The notes under the pieces are model-generated. The model saw nothing but the letters and a program-made list of their open reading frames with translations, did not search any database and was not told where the DNA came from. Shown here in pieces: positions 51,828 to 61,016 of a stretch of 64,000 nt of DNA; position 1 is the first letter of the stretch, and every line of letters begins with the position of its first letter. The translations under genes were made by a program, and so were the position numbers. The stretch is from Chitinophaga alhagiae (GTDB lineage Bacteria > Bacteroidota > Bacteroidia > Chitinophagales > Chitinophagaceae). The stretch lies in NCBI RefSeq assembly GCF_003568665.1, contig NZ_QXMH01000001.1:1736001-1800000 (forward strand). Reading direction: 5' to 3'.

Positions 51828-52195
51828 GCTGGCCGGAAGCAGCTGCAGCCGGGTGTACACAATTGTACCTCCCGCCGCCAACCTGTGTATTAAGTGAATA
51901 ATTGGGTTAGCATGCTCCAGGTATGGACCAGCTATGCTCCATCCATAGCGAGGTCATGGGCAGCTATGCCGGGGCTATACCGGAACAATGCTCAAAACAG
52001 GCAGGGGCGCGGGCTGAGCCGCCTTCCTGACATACTGCCCGCAACACCGTTCCCGGCGGGCGTTCTCCTTTTATTGTGCCGGACTATCAACTTTTTCATT
52101 TCTTTAACAGTTCCTCCAAAAATATGTTAAACCTCCCCGCCCCATGTATCTTTTGCCCCTCATCTGCCGTCTTACCAGTATAAAAACACAGCACT
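51828..52195. other. Gene-free stretch with short repeats
   Basis: About 370 bases with no convincing gene; a 78-residue frame at 51894-52130 lacks coding character. Seen here: an inverted repeat GTACA-CAAT-TGTAC (51855-51868), CAGCTATGC twice about 41 bases apart (near 51930 and 51971), and a GCTATG/CATAGC inverted pair around 51931-51948. The 3' end should carry the promoter of the lipoprotein gene; the word TATCTTTTG near 52145 is one base off the -7 spacing. Confidence 0.3.
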
Positions 52196-52843
52196 ATGAA
52201 GAATAAGATGAGATTTTTAACTGCGGGTGTGCTGTCAGGGTTCATGTTATTCCTGGCAGCCTGCTCTGGCACCAAGGTAACATCCTCCTGGAAGGAACCG
52301 GAAATTTCCCTGCACCCCAGCCAGAAAATTATGGTGATGGCGCTGGTCGCAGATAAAGAAGGCGCGCTGAAAGCCAATATGGAAAAAGAGATGGTGGCGG
52401 CGCTGAAACAAAAAGGTTACCAGGCGGTATCCGCCTTTGCAGAATACGGCCCCGGCGCGTTTAAAGGGCTGAACGAACAAAAGGCGCTCAACAAGATACG
52501 CCAGAAAGATATTGACCAGGTGATGACCATTGTGATGCTTGACAAGAGCAAGGAAAAGAACTATGTGCCGAATAACAGGTTTTACCGCCCGTTTCCGCCG
52601 TTTTACGGCCGGTTCTGGTGGTACTACAGCAGCATGTATGACAGGGTGTACGAACCGGGTTATTATACCACCAACACCAAGTACTTCCTGGAAAGCAACC
52701 TGTACAACGTGCGGAACAAACAACTGCTTTATTCCGTGCAAACTGAAACCTTTGATCCCTCTTCCGCCGCAAGAATGGCCGTGGTATACAGCCAGCAGGT
52801 GGTGAAGGACATGACGCGGCAACAACTTATTTCAAAACGCTAG
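52196..52843 (+). CDS. Hypothetical lipoprotein, 215 aa (DUF4136-like region possible)
   Basis: A lipoprotein with signal and lipobox MLFLAACSGTK (Cys near residue 23). The N-terminal half of the mature part (about 30-110: TSSWKEPEISLHPSQKIMVMAL ... MVAALKQKGYQAVSAFAEYG, broken here) resembles small envelope lipoproteins with a TolB-N-like or DUF4136-like alpha/beta fold. The middle is strikingly aromatic (FYRPFPPFYGRFWWYYSSMY, about 130-150), which could touch the membrane or sugars. Function unknown. Its terminator is strong and it appears monocistronic. Confidence 0.7.
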   Translation: MKNKMRFLTAGVLSGFMLFLAACSGTKVTSSWKEPEISLHPSQKIMVMALVADKEGALKANMEKEMVAALKQKGYQAVSAFAEYGPGAFKGLNEQKALNKIRQKDIDQVMTIVMLDKSKEKNYVPNNRFYRPFPPFYGRFWWYYSSMYDRVYEPGYYTTNTKYFLESNLYNVRNKQLLYSVQTETFDPSSAARMAVVYSQQVVKDMTRQQLISKR

Positions 52844-52871
52844 TAGTACAGTACCGTCATAATCAATCAAC

Positions 52872-52906
52872 AGGTAACCTGCCTTCGGGCGGGTTACCTT
52901 TTTTTT
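52872..52906 (+). terminator. Strong terminator with UUCG tetraloop
   Basis: AGGTAACCTGCC (52872-52883), loop TTCG, GGCGGGTTACCT (52888-52899), one T-G pair, followed by a run of T. The C(UUCG)G loop is especially stable. Confidence 0.92.
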
Positions 52907-52926
52907 GTAAGTTTACCCTGCCTATT

Positions 52927-53469
52927 ATGCTCGAACTGACCGTCAACAATACCACCAGCCTGCGGCAATTGCAACCGGAGCATGCGCCTGCGCTATTCCA
53001 GCTGATCAACTCTTCCCGCAAGACCCTGCGCCGTTTTTTGCCCTGGGTGGATTACAATACCACGGAAGAGCATTCCCTCCGATTTATTGAACTGATGCTT
53101 CGCAAGGCAGATGAGCAGGAGGCGGTAGCCTTTGGCATCTGGCATCAAGGCGAGCTTTGCGGGGTGATAGACCTCCACGGCTGGGACCACGCGCTGCAAA
53201 AGGCCGAAATCGGCTACTGGATAGTGGAAGCGCATCAGGGCAAGGGCCTGGTAACAGATTCGTGCAAGGCGCTGGTGGGCTATGCTTTCAGCGCCCTACG
53301 CCTCAACAAGGTAGAAGTACGCTTTGCGCTGCAGAATGAAAAGAGCGCGCAGATACCCATCAAACTGGGGTTTACCAAGGAAGGGGTGCTGCGCCAAAGC
53401 GCCAAGCTACATGGCCAGTATGTAGATACGGTGGTAATGGGCATGCTGCGGAAGGACTGGAAGTACTAG
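52927..53469 (+). CDS. GNAT-family acetyltransferase, RimJ/RimL type
   Basis: A 180-residue GNAT protein of the RimL branch: LTVNNTTSLRQLQPEHAPAL at the start, FGIWHQGELCGVIDLHGWD, IGYWIVEAHQGKGLVTDSCK (acetyl-CoA loop Q/GKG), and KVEVRFALQNEKSAQIPIKLGF. Such enzymes N-acetylate ribosomal proteins, other proteins or small molecules; the substrate cannot be told. A -7-like word TAAGTTTA (52908-52915) lies 11 bases before the ATG, overlapping the T run of the previous terminator. Convergent with the isomerase-like gene, 2 bases away. Confidence 0.82.
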   Translation: MLELTVNNTTSLRQLQPEHAPALFQLINSSRKTLRRFLPWVDYNTTEEHSLRFIELMLRKADEQEAVAFGIWHQGELCGVIDLHGWDHALQKAEIGYWIVEAHQGKGLVTDSCKALVGYAFSALRLNKVEVRFALQNEKSAQIPIKLGFTKEGVLRQSAKLHGQYVDTVVMGMLRKDWKY

Positions 53470-53471
53470 CC

Positions 53472-54365
53472 TCAAACGTCGCAGATCAACACGCCCTGCT
53501 TCAGCGAGGCCAGCTTGTCCTGCCGCTTTGGAATGAACTCCTGCGCCACAAATCCCTTGAAACCCGTATCCGCCACGGCCTGCATAATGGCCGGGTAGTA
53601 CAGCTCCTGGGTCTCGTCTATTTCATTGCGGCCGGGTACGCCGCCGGTGTGGTAGTGGGCAATGTATTGCTGATTTTCCCTGATGGTGCGGATCACATCG
53701 CCCTCCATGATCTGCATATGATAAATATCGTATAACAGCTTGAAGCGCTCGGAGCCGATTGCCTTGCACAATTCCACGCCCCAGGCGGTATGGTCGCACT
53801 GGTAGTCGTGGTGGTCTACCTTGCTGTTCAGCAGTTCCATCACCAGGGTCACCTTCTTTTTTTCCGCATAGCTCATGAGCTTTTTGAGGCCGGCGGCGCA
53901 ATGCTCTATGCCCTGCTGATCATCCAGGCCCTCGCGGTTGCCGGAGAAGCAGATGAGGTTGGTGAAGCCGGCTTTGGCGGTTTCATCTATCAGGTGCTCG
54001 TAGACCTTTATCAGCGGCTCATGGTGGGCCGTACGGTTCCAGCCGCGGGTAATGCCCCAGTCTTTATGGCTGAGTGCCACCATGGCACAGGTCAGGTCAT
54101 ATTTTTTGGCAGTGGCAAAGTCTTTGGGGCCCAGCAGGTCTATAGACCCCATGCCCATGCTTTTGGCGGCCTTGCACAGTTCTTCCAGCGGGATGCTGTT
54201 GTAGCACCATGCGCACACGGAGTGGTTGATCTTGCCTTTCAGTTTTTCGTTAACGGCCCCTTCGTGGGCTGCCACGCGGGTTGTCAGGGATGTAAGGGCG
54301 GAGCCTGCCAATGCCATAGTTGCTACTTTTTTGATCGCATCTCTGCGGGAGGAAGAATATGTCAT
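53472..54365 (-). CDS. Tat-exported TIM-barrel protein, hydroxypyruvate isomerase/AP-endonuclease-2 family
   Basis: A 297-residue protein with a twin-arginine-like signal (SSSRRDAIKKVATMALAGSA) and a sugar phosphate isomerase/epimerase (xylose isomerase-like) TIM barrel. Likely metal ligands: Glu in LVMELLNSKVDH, Asp in LLYDIYHMQIMEGD, His in IAHYHTGGVPGRNE and Glu in VAQEFIP; this set resembles Hyi-type hydroxypyruvate isomerases. Export to the periplasm suggests work on an external sugar or sugar acid. It is monocistronic as far as can be seen. Exact reaction not readable. Confidence 0.83.
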   Translation of the reverse strand: MTYSSSRRDAIKKVATMALAGSALTSLTTRVAAHEGAVNEKLKGKINHSVCAWCYNSIPLEELCKAAKSMGMGSIDLLGPKDFATAKKYDLTCAMVALSHKDWGITRGWNRTAHHEPLIKVYEHLIDETAKAGFTNLICFSGNREGLDDQQGIEHCAAGLKKLMSYAEKKKVTLVMELLNSKVDHHDYQCDHTAWGVELCKAIGSERFKLLYDIYHMQIMEGDVIRTIRENQQYIAHYHTGGVPGRNEIDETQELYYPAIMQAVADTGFKGFVAQEFIPKRQDKLASLKQGVLICDV

Positions 54366-54514
54366 AACGTGACGGTTTGCGGCATGAATTTAATGGAATT
54401 ATTGCCCATATGCAAGGGGCCCCGCGTGCCGGCCGGCAGAAACCCGCGGCCGCCTGCGTAGAATTACTTTTTTTTATTTTGCGTACAACCAGGTGATAAG
54501 TTGCATTCGTATAC

Positions 54515-54537
54515 AAACCCTTTACCAGCAAGGGTTT
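54515..54537 (+). repeat. Hairpin upstream of a small membrane protein gene
   Basis: AAACCCTT (54515-54522), loop TACCAGC, AAGGGTTT (54530-54537): perfect 8-bp stem; TACCAGC recurs at 54540-54546. No T run. It may be a leader structure or operator for the gene starting at 54630. Confidence 0.35.
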
Positions 54538-54629
54538 CCTACCAGCTTCCGGCCATGCGCCCGGCGGGCCGCGTGGCAGCCTGTAACATTTTGGTAGGTT
54601 ATTTGATTATATATAGAAAACGTGCGTGT

Positions 54630-54950
54630 ATGGAAAGAAGAACCACACCCAGTTTATTGGTTTGCGTGCTGATGGACCTCATTGGCTGCGCCAGCTATGC
54701 GGTACCGTTGCTGGGGGAAGTGAGTGACGTGATCTGGGCGCCGCTGTCAGCCCTCATCTTTTACCGGATGTTCGGCGGGCCGGTAGGCGCCTTTGGCAGC
54801 GTGTTCAATTTCATTGAGGAACTGTTTCCCGGTCTCGATTTTATTCCCACTTTTACCATTGCCCGCCTGGTAGTGTACCTCAACCAGCAATGGCAGGCCA
54901 ATCCCAAAAAGCGGGCAATTAACAACTTCCAGGCCGGCAAACGGGCGTAA
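54630..54950 (+). CDS. Small conserved-looking membrane protein, 106 aa
   Basis: A 106-residue protein with two hydrophobic segments (about 10-30 and 38-62: VCVLMDLIGCASYAVPLLG and VIWAPLSALIFYRMFGG) and an amphipathic C-terminal part (about 70-95), ending in a basic tail KRAINNFQAGKRA. I do not recognise a named family, though the LMDLIGCASY and DVIWAPLSALIFYR pattern looks well defined and intact. ATG 54630 is chosen because the longer frame reads through the upstream hairpin region. Convergent with the beta-barrel gene, 8 bases apart. Confidence 0.65.
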   Translation: MERRTTPSLLVCVLMDLIGCASYAVPLLGEVSDVIWAPLSALIFYRMFGGPVGAFGSVFNFIEELFPGLDFIPTFTIARLVVYLNQQWQANPKKRAINNFQAGKRA

Positions 54951-54958
54951 ACACCGGC

Positions 54959-57706
54959 CTACATGGGCGGTGGCGGCGCTCCGCCCACCACGCGGGAGGC
55001 TTTGCCCCCAAAGCTGTTGAGGAAATAAGAAAAGCTCAGCATGAAATATTGCCGCAGCACCCTGCTCTCCACATCTTCTATATAATTGCCGCTTACCGTA
55101 CGGTTTACGCTCACATTCTGGTTCAACAGGTCATACACCTGGAAACGGAGCTGGCCCTGCTTTTTTGAGAACAGGGATTTGGACACAAACCCGTTCATCA
55201 GCGTGTATTGCAGATTATAACCCTCACTGCGGCCGGTATTGGCCGTATAGTCCACGTCAGCCCCAATAATGAACCCCAGCGGCAAGTTGATATTGAAATC
55301 GAGGCTGAGGCCGAAATTGAAATAATCCGTATTGTTCCGCTTGTCTACACTGAAGCGCGCCCGGTTGTAGTTCACGCTTCCACCGGCAGCTATGTCAAAC
55401 AGTTCCTTGTAACTATAATTGAAATTGGCGCCCTGCGTGAGGTTCAGGGTGTTGGTGAAGTTCTGCCGCCCGTTCAGGAAACTCACCTCGCGGCTATAGG
55501 TGAGGTTGGTATTGGTATTGATGGCCGTACGCCGGTCTTGCCCCTGGTTCATGGAAAAGCCGTTCACCACAAAAGCGCTCAGGTTGTAACTCCCGTTCAC
55601 ATTCACCGGGCGCGTTACCTGCCGCCCGTCATTTGTCAGCGAGGTGGCGTTCACGATCTGGTTCAGCACAAAACTCCCGTTCATGGCGGCAAAAAAGCTG
55701 CGCATGCTCTCCTGGTTGTAGGCGTTGTAGCTGATGTTCACGTTATTGCTGAAAGAAGGCCGCAGGTCGGGATTGCCCTCTTTGATAAAAAGCGGGTTGG
55801 AGTTGTCCGGCACCGGCTGCAGCTGCTCCAGCGTAGGCTGCTTGGTTTGCCCCCGGTAAGCGGCGCGCAACCGTTTTTTGGCGGAAAAATTATAGTTAAA
55901 ATGGGCCAGGGGCGAAACGTTAACAGTACTCTGGCGTATTTCGTTGTGTTTGGTGAGGTTCTCGCTGTTCAGGCTGTTAAACTGCACATTCATGCCCAGC
56001 GTATAATGATAGCGCAACCGCTGCGTCATAAGGCTGAGGCCGGCCTGGTGGTTGCTGTACACGTTGCTGAAAGAGTTGGTAAGACTGTCATCCGGCTCAT
56101 CATAACCTTCACCCGGTTTGCTCCGGTTAAAGGTGCGGCGGTCTGAAGAACTGAAATTGTAATTGTACCCGTAGTTCAATTCCAGGTAACGGTCGTTAAG
56201 CACCGGTTCCGTATAGCTCATGCGCAGGCCCAGGTTGTTGGAGCGGTTGCGCTGTGTTACCTTTTGATCTATGGTATCCACTTCAGACACAGCGTTCTGC
56301 TCATAATACGCCGTGCGGGACTGGTTAATGGATTCCACATCGGAGCCGCCGGCGCCAAAAGTAAGGTTGGTGCTGAAAGTACGGCCTTTTTTATCGAATT
56401 TTTTGCGGAACAGGGCGCTCCCGCTCAGGTTGGGCGTATTGCTGGATGAGCGGGTGAGGCTGCGGCCGGTATTGAGCGTGTCTTTATTTAACAATGTAGT
56501 GTTCTGGTTCTCTGAATAGGCGTTGCCGGTATTCCAGGCAACATGAGGCGTTACAATTAGAGAATGGAAAGAATCAATGTCATATTCCATACGCATGTTC
56601 AGCCGGTGATTGGTAGTGCCGTTCAGCGAACCGTTGAGGTTGTTGGTAAAACGGGAAGAATCGGTAGAAAGGCGGGTTTCGCCTTCCACCCTTTTTTCAT
56701 TTTCCCGCCGCAGGTCATTCAGGAAATAACTGCTGCTCAGGCGCAGCCCTTTGGCCAGGTTGTCGCTGTAGTTGATGCCGCCTATCCAGTTGCGCATCAG
56801 CCCCTCGGAATTGGCGTTGTTCATCATCACGCCCCGCCCGCCGGAACCGCCAAAGCCGGTGTTGTTCACATTATTGCCGCTGGCCACCACAGCCAGTTGC
56901 TGCGTATTGCGAAAACGGTTGGCGTTGCCCTGCACGGAAAAACGGCCGTCGCTGCCGTAACCTACGGAGGCCCGGCCAAACACCCCTTTCTTCCGGTCTG
57001 GTTTGATGGTGAGGTTCAGCGCCTTTTCCGTTTCCCCGTCCGGGATGCCGGTAAACTGCGCCTGGTCGCTTTTGCGGTCTATTAATTGTATTTTGTCTAT
57101 CACATCTGCCGGCAGGTTGCGGGTAGACATCTTGGGGTCGTCCCCGAAAAAGGGTTTGCCATCTACCAGCACCCGCTTCACCGTTTCGCCGTTGGCCTTG
57201 ATAGTACCGTCTTTTTCCACCTGTATGCCGGGCAGTTTTTTGAGCAGGTCTTCCACCAGCGCGTTCTCCCGCACTTTGAAGGAGCCGGCGTTGAACTCAA
57301 TGGTGTCTTCCTTGATGGTGATAGGCGGTTTCTCCTCCACGATCTCCACCTCCTGCAGGTTCACCCCTTTCCGCAGCAGCGCCAGTGTACCCAGCGCCAG
57401 CAGCCGCGTGGTATCATCTACCCGGATGTTGCGGGCCAGCGGGGTATAGCCCAGGTACGTTACTGAAAGCACGTACCGGCCCGGCGGCGTGCTCCTGAAG
57501 GAGAAGGCGCCCTTGCCGTCTGCCACCGTGGTGAACAGCACCGCGGAGTCTTGGGCGGAAAGCAGGGCTACCGCCGCGTTAGGCAGGGGCTCCCTGTTCA
57601 CCCGGTCTGTGAGTGAACCGGTAATGCGGGCAGCCTCCCGCTGCGCGGAAGCGGAGGCGGCAAGGAGCAGCAGCGCCGTCAGTATGGGTAGAAATAGTTG
57701 CTTCAT
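54959..57706 (-). CDS. TonB-dependent-receptor-like outer membrane protein (carboxypeptidase-regulatory-like domain + plug + OMP_b-brl_3 barrel)
   Basis: A 915-residue outer membrane protein: signal peptide (to about 23), a CarboxypepD-regulatory-like beta-sandwich (about 27-110: ITGSLTDRVNREPLPNAAVAL), a plug-like domain (about 135-240: FKVRENALVEDLLKKLPGIQ, VDGKPFFGDDPKMSTRNLPA), and a long beta-barrel rich in Asn, Thr and aromatic residues. No TonB box is evident. It lacks a SusD partner, so it is not a polysaccharide locus. The GLPGLI gene lies 197 bases upstream on the same strand. ATG 57706 begins the signal peptide; the longer frame adds an unlikely N-terminus. Confidence 0.85.
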   Translation of the reverse strand: MKQLFLPILTALLLLAASASAQREAARITGSLTDRVNREPLPNAAVALLSAQDSAVLFTTVADGKGAFSFRSTPPGRYVLSVTYLGYTPLARNIRVDDTTRLLALGTLALLRKGVNLQEVEIVEEKPPITIKEDTIEFNAGSFKVRENALVEDLLKKLPGIQVEKDGTIKANGETVKRVLVDGKPFFGDDPKMSTRNLPADVIDKIQLIDRKSDQAQFTGIPDGETEKALNLTIKPDRKKGVFGRASVGYGSDGRFSVQGNANRFRNTQQLAVVASGNNVNNTGFGGSGGRGVMMNNANSEGLMRNWIGGINYSDNLAKGLRLSSSYFLNDLRRENEKRVEGETRLSTDSSRFTNNLNGSLNGTTNHRLNMRMEYDIDSFHSLIVTPHVAWNTGNAYSENQNTTLLNKDTLNTGRSLTRSSSNTPNLSGSALFRKKFDKKGRTFSTNLTFGAGGSDVESINQSRTAYYEQNAVSEVDTIDQKVTQRNRSNNLGLRMSYTEPVLNDRYLELNYGYNYNFSSSDRRTFNRSKPGEGYDEPDDSLTNSFSNVYSNHQAGLSLMTQRLRYHYTLGMNVQFNSLNSENLTKHNEIRQSTVNVSPLAHFNYNFSAKKRLRAAYRGQTKQPTLEQLQPVPDNSNPLFIKEGNPDLRPSFSNNVNISYNAYNQESMRSFFAAMNGSFVLNQIVNATSLTNDGRQVTRPVNVNGSYNLSAFVVNGFSMNQGQDRRTAINTNTNLTYSREVSFLNGRQNFTNTLNLTQGANFNYSYKELFDIAAGGSVNYNRARFSVDKRNNTDYFNFGLSLDFNINLPLGFIIGADVDYTANTGRSEGYNLQYTLMNGFVSKSLFSKKQGQLRFQVYDLLNQNVSVNRTVSGNYIEDVESRVLRQYFMLSFSYFLNSFGGKASRVVGGAPPPPM

Positions 57707-57903
57707 ACAGGTGTGTCTTAATATCTCCGGCAGCTTTGCCGGCTTGCCGGGGTTACGTGTTAACCCGGGAATTTCCCGCGGCACAGTGCATTTTTGCGCC
57801 GGCGCCTCCGGTAACTGCAGCACAATAGCCGGAGATTTTTTTGCCAGGCCGGGCTTATATCAATGCTTTTTCCGGTCATCCGGCCGCCGGAAACAACGCT
57901 GCA

Positions 57904-58752
57904 TCAAGGCCGCCCCTCTGCTTCCTGGAATTTCTTCAGCTGTTCGTTATGGAACTTTTCGATGATCTGGCGCCGCTTTTCTTTCAGCTCCGCAGGCGTT
58001 ACCTTCTCGGCGCCGGCAGGCAGGCTTACACTGGCTTCGGGCACGGGCTGCAGGGTTACTTTTTTGGCAACATAAGAGCGTTTGCTGCTTTCGATAGACA
58101 GTACTACTCCTTTCTCCGGCAAAACACCGTTTACAGGAGAGAACAGTACCGGTATTTCTTCTGTATACCATACCACAAAACTTTCATCTCCCACTTTTAC
58201 CGTGGCGCGGCGGCATTTGTAGCCCGCTATGGTTTTGGTTTTACCGGAGGTCCTGAACTCGCCTGACTGTTTGTAAGGCTCCTCTGTATACCATCTGCCT
58301 ACTACGGTGCTGTCTTTCTTTTCTTCGGTAACAGACAGGTACTTCCTTTCTGCAAGATCAATATACATGGTGTTGCTGACAGGGGGCCGCAGTGCCGGCC
58401 TTTTCATGGTACCGGGCCCTCCCACGGCCAGGGACGGCATGCCTCCGCCGGCAGTTACGGTTTGCCCCTGTGCGCCGCCGGTGCTGGTGACCATCACGTT
58501 GGCCGTCATGGCTTCCGATTCAATTTTTGCCTTGCTGCCGGAGAAAAACAGCGTTTGTTTGGTGGTCATCAGGTCCGGCAGCTCCGGCATGGGCGCATCT
58601 GCCGGCAACGGCGCCCCGCCGGGGCCAAAGCGCACTATCTTCATTTGGCCGGGCTCTATCCGGGCCGTCATTTCATATTCTATTACACCGGAGGTTTGCT
58701 GCGCGGCGGCAGGCAAGGCGGCCCCGAGCAAGGCATAAAGCAGTATTTTCAT
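57904..58752 (-). CDS. GLPGLI-family secreted protein
   Basis: A 282-residue protein with signal peptide (residues 1-18, ...PAAAQQ) followed by GVIEYEMTARI, the usual start of GLPGLI-family proteins, KQTLFFSGSKAKIESE, GYKCRRATVKVGDESFVVWYTEEIPV and a final VTPAELKEKRRQ tail. GLPGLI proteins occur in Bacteroidota next to beta-barrel genes of the OMP_b-brl_3 type, as here; their function is not established. The middle has a Met/Gly/Pro-rich stretch (about 85-115) unlike the rest. It is divergent from a two-component gene pair. Confidence 0.82.
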   Translation of the reverse strand: MKILLYALLGAALPAAAQQTSGVIEYEMTARIEPGQMKIVRFGPGGAPLPADAPMPELPDLMTTKQTLFFSGSKAKIESEAMTANVMVTSTGGAQGQTVTAGGGMPSLAVGGPGTMKRPALRPPVSNTMYIDLAERKYLSVTEEKKDSTVVGRWYTEEPYKQSGEFRTSGKTKTIAGYKCRRATVKVGDESFVVWYTEEIPVLFSPVNGVLPEKGVVLSIESSKRSYVAKKVTLQPVPEASVSLPAGAEKVTPAELKEKRRQIIEKFHNEQLKKFQEAEGRP

Positions 58753-58802
58753 GGCCTGTTTTTTTTATGGCATAAAATTGCGGCTTCTGCCGCAGGGCAA
58801 TG

Positions 58803-58837
58803 GTTAACCAGTATTATTTAGTGTTAATTAATGTTAA
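58803..58837. promoter_or_regulatory. Phased GTTAA repeats in the divergent promoter region
   Basis: GTTAA occurs at 58803-58807, 58823-58827 and 58833-58837, that is at intervals of 20 and 10 bases, one face of the helix. The last two are part of TGTTAA direct repeats 10 bases apart. OmpR-family regulators bind such direct repeats. The region lies between the GLPGLI gene and the kinase gene. A near-consensus -7 word TAGTTTTA (58865-58872) precedes the kinase ATG by 6 bases. Confidence 0.5.
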
Positions 58838-58878
58838 GCCCTGCCGCCAGTTGCCAGGGATTGGATAGTTTTACAACC

Positions 58879-60309
58879 ATGCGGAACAGGATCAGGAACA
58901 TATTGGTGCTGATGAGCGCCTGCATTCTGGGGGTATTTATATTCCAGGGTTACTGGATCTACAACGCCTACCAGGTGAGGCTGCAGGACTTTAACCGGGA
59001 TATTAACGATGCGCTGCGCACCGCCCTGCAAAATAACCAGGTAACAGAAATGGGGCGCCTTGTGGGCCGCGCGGTACCGGCGGAAAGGGCCCCCGTGCCC
59101 GGCGCCAAACCACGCATTTTCAACTTCCATGCTACCACTAACTGGACGGATTCCGGCCAGGTGTCTGTTACCCGGGTAATAGAGTCTGTAGACGGGAAGA
59201 TACAACTGAAGATGATGGCCGGAGATTCCGTAAAAAAGCGGTTTGCGGATTCGCTCTCCAAAAACATTTCGAACATATTGATGGTAAACAAGTACTATGA
59301 CAACCGCTTCTCCATCAAAAGCCTTGATTCCGCCTACGCGGTAGAGCTGGCGGCGAGGGGCATCAGCACCTCCTATACGCTTGATTCCATGCAGCTGGAC
59401 ATTCCCGCCCTCAAGATCATTAACCGGGCAAAAGCGGACCCGCTGCGGTCTCACGTAATGCCCTTCAACCCTTTCAGTGATATGGCGGTGAGGGCCAGCT
59501 TCAGCAGCCCCCTGCGCCACATCCTGCAGCAGATGCTGGGCTCCCTGCTCGGTTCCGCGGCGCTGCTGCTGCTCACCACCGGGTGTTTTATCTACATGCT
59601 GCGTACCATCCTGCAACAAAAAAAACTCTCCGAGGTAAAGAACGATTTTATCAACAACATGACGCATGAGCTGAAAACCCCCATTGCCACCGTATCCGCG
59701 GCGGTAGAGGCCATGCAGAACTTCAATGCGCTGAACGACACGCAGAAAACGCAAACCTACCTGGCCATCTCACGCCAGGAGCTGCAGCGCCTCAGCGACC
59801 TGGTGGAGAAAGTACTGCACATTGCTGCGGAAGAAAAAGAGAATTTTGAACTGAGCTACGAACCTGTCAATATTAATGACCTGGTAAGCAGCATAGTGGC
59901 CAACCACCGGCTGAAAGCCAACAAGAACGTTGATTTCAGCTATACCATGCTGTCTGACCCGCTCGTAACGGCAGACCGTACGCACCTGGCCAATGCCATC
60001 AACAACCTGGTGGATAATGCGATCAAGTACTCCGGCAATCCCGCCATTATCAACATACATATAGGCAAGGAAGCGGAACGCCTGAAGGTGATGGTGAAAG
60101 ACAATGGCATGGGCATCCCTTCCAACTACCAGGAGAGTATTTTCGAAAAATTTTTCCGGGTGCCCAACGGCAACCTCCATAATGTAAAAGGTTTTGGGCT
60201 GGGGTTAAGTTATGTGAAGAAAATAGCCGAAATGCACGGCGGCTCCATCCGCGTAAAAAGTTTCCCCGAAAGGGGCAGTGAGTTCACCCTCGAAATTCCT
60301 TTAAACTGA
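58879..60309 (+). CDS. Sensor histidine kinase
   Basis: A 476-residue kinase: transmembrane helix 1 (about 8-27), a periplasmic sensor region of about 190 residues, transmembrane helix 2 (about 220-242), then MTHELKTPIATVSA with phosphoacceptor His263, N box INNLVDNAIKYSGN, G1 box DNGMGIPS and G2 box VKGFGLGLSYVKK. The large periplasmic part (with QVSVTRVIESVDGKIQL) resembles no named sensor domain to my eye. All catalytic boxes are intact. The response regulator gene follows after 1 base. ATG 58879 starts the first helix; the upstream ATG would lie inside the promoter repeats. Confidence 0.88.
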   Translation: MRNRIRNILVLMSACILGVFIFQGYWIYNAYQVRLQDFNRDINDALRTALQNNQVTEMGRLVGRAVPAERAPVPGAKPRIFNFHATTNWTDSGQVSVTRVIESVDGKIQLKMMAGDSVKKRFADSLSKNISNILMVNKYYDNRFSIKSLDSAYAVELAARGISTSYTLDSMQLDIPALKIINRAKADPLRSHVMPFNPFSDMAVRASFSSPLRHILQQMLGSLLGSAALLLLTTGCFIYMLRTILQQKKLSEVKNDFINNMTHELKTPIATVSAAVEAMQNFNALNDTQKTQTYLAISRQELQRLSDLVEKVLHIAAEEKENFELSYEPVNINDLVSSIVANHRLKANKNVDFSYTMLSDPLVTADRTHLANAINNLVDNAIKYSGNPAIINIHIGKEAERLKVMVKDNGMGIPSNYQESIFEKFFRVPNGNLHNVKGFGLGLSYVKKIAEMHGGSIRVKSFPERGSEFTLEIPLN

Positions 60310-60310
60310 T

Positions 60311-60994
60311 ATGATGAACCCTGGCGTACTGCTTGTAGAAGATGAAACGCAACTGGCACAGATCGTAAAAGACAGCCTGGAAATGAGAGGCTTCCGCATG
60401 TTCTGCGCATATAACGGCCAGGAAGGCCTGCGGCTGTACCGGCAACACAAGCCAGACATACTGGTGCTGGACATCATGATGCCTGATATGGACGGGTTCA
60501 CCATGGCCACGGAGGTCAGGAAAACTGATAAATCCATTCCTATCATTTTTCTCACGGCCAAGTCTCAAACGGCAGACGTGGTAAAGGGGTTTGAACTGGG
60601 CGGGAACGATTACCTGAAAAAACCTTTCAGCATGGACGAGCTGATAGTGCGCATCAAGTCCCTCCTGGGCCGCTTCCAGCCTGCCCCGCAGCCGGAAAGT
60701 GATGAGGTCATGATTGGCCAGTACGCCTTCAATTATACCAAACAGACCCTCACCCGCAATAACCACAAGGAGTTCTTATCTCACCGCGAAGCGGAAGTGC
60801 TCTGGCGCCTGTGCCGCCACCGCAACCAGGTAATGGAACGTAAATCTATACTCATGGACCTTTGGGGAGATGATAATTTCTTCAATGCCCGCAGTATGGA
60901 CGTATTTATTACGCGGCTACGCCGTTACCTCCGCGATGACCCGCGGATACAAATTGTGAACATCAGGGGAGTAGGGTATAAGCTGATCTCCTGA
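60311..60994 (+). CDS. OmpR/PhoB-family response regulator
   Basis: A 227-residue regulator with receiver domain (about 5-120: EDE acidic cluster, phosphoacceptor Asp54 in LVLDIMMPDMDG, FLTAK and LKKPFS) and a C-terminal winged helix (about 135-225, ending VNIRGVGYKLIS). It overlaps the end of the kinase gene region by a 1-base gap and is its partner. A plausible target is the divergent promoter with phased GTTAA repeats, controlling the GLPGLI and beta-barrel genes and itself. Confidence 0.9.
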   Translation: MMNPGVLLVEDETQLAQIVKDSLEMRGFRMFCAYNGQEGLRLYRQHKPDILVLDIMMPDMDGFTMATEVRKTDKSIPIIFLTAKSQTADVVKGFELGGNDYLKKPFSMDELIVRIKSLLGRFQPAPQPESDEVMIGQYAFNYTKQTLTRNNHKEFLSHREAEVLWRLCRHRNQVMERKSILMDLWGDDNFFNARSMDVFITRLRRYLRDDPRIQIVNIRGVGYKLIS

Positions 60995-61016
60995 AAACAG
61001 GCCGCTGCATGATCGT

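Noticed and set aside
51894..52130. 78-residue open frame in the gap after mqnC
   Set aside because: No start signal, odd composition and no recognisable fold; the region also carries short repeats.
54959..57706. Polysaccharide utilisation locus
   Set aside because: The barrel protein has no SusD partner, glycosidase or sulfatase neighbour.
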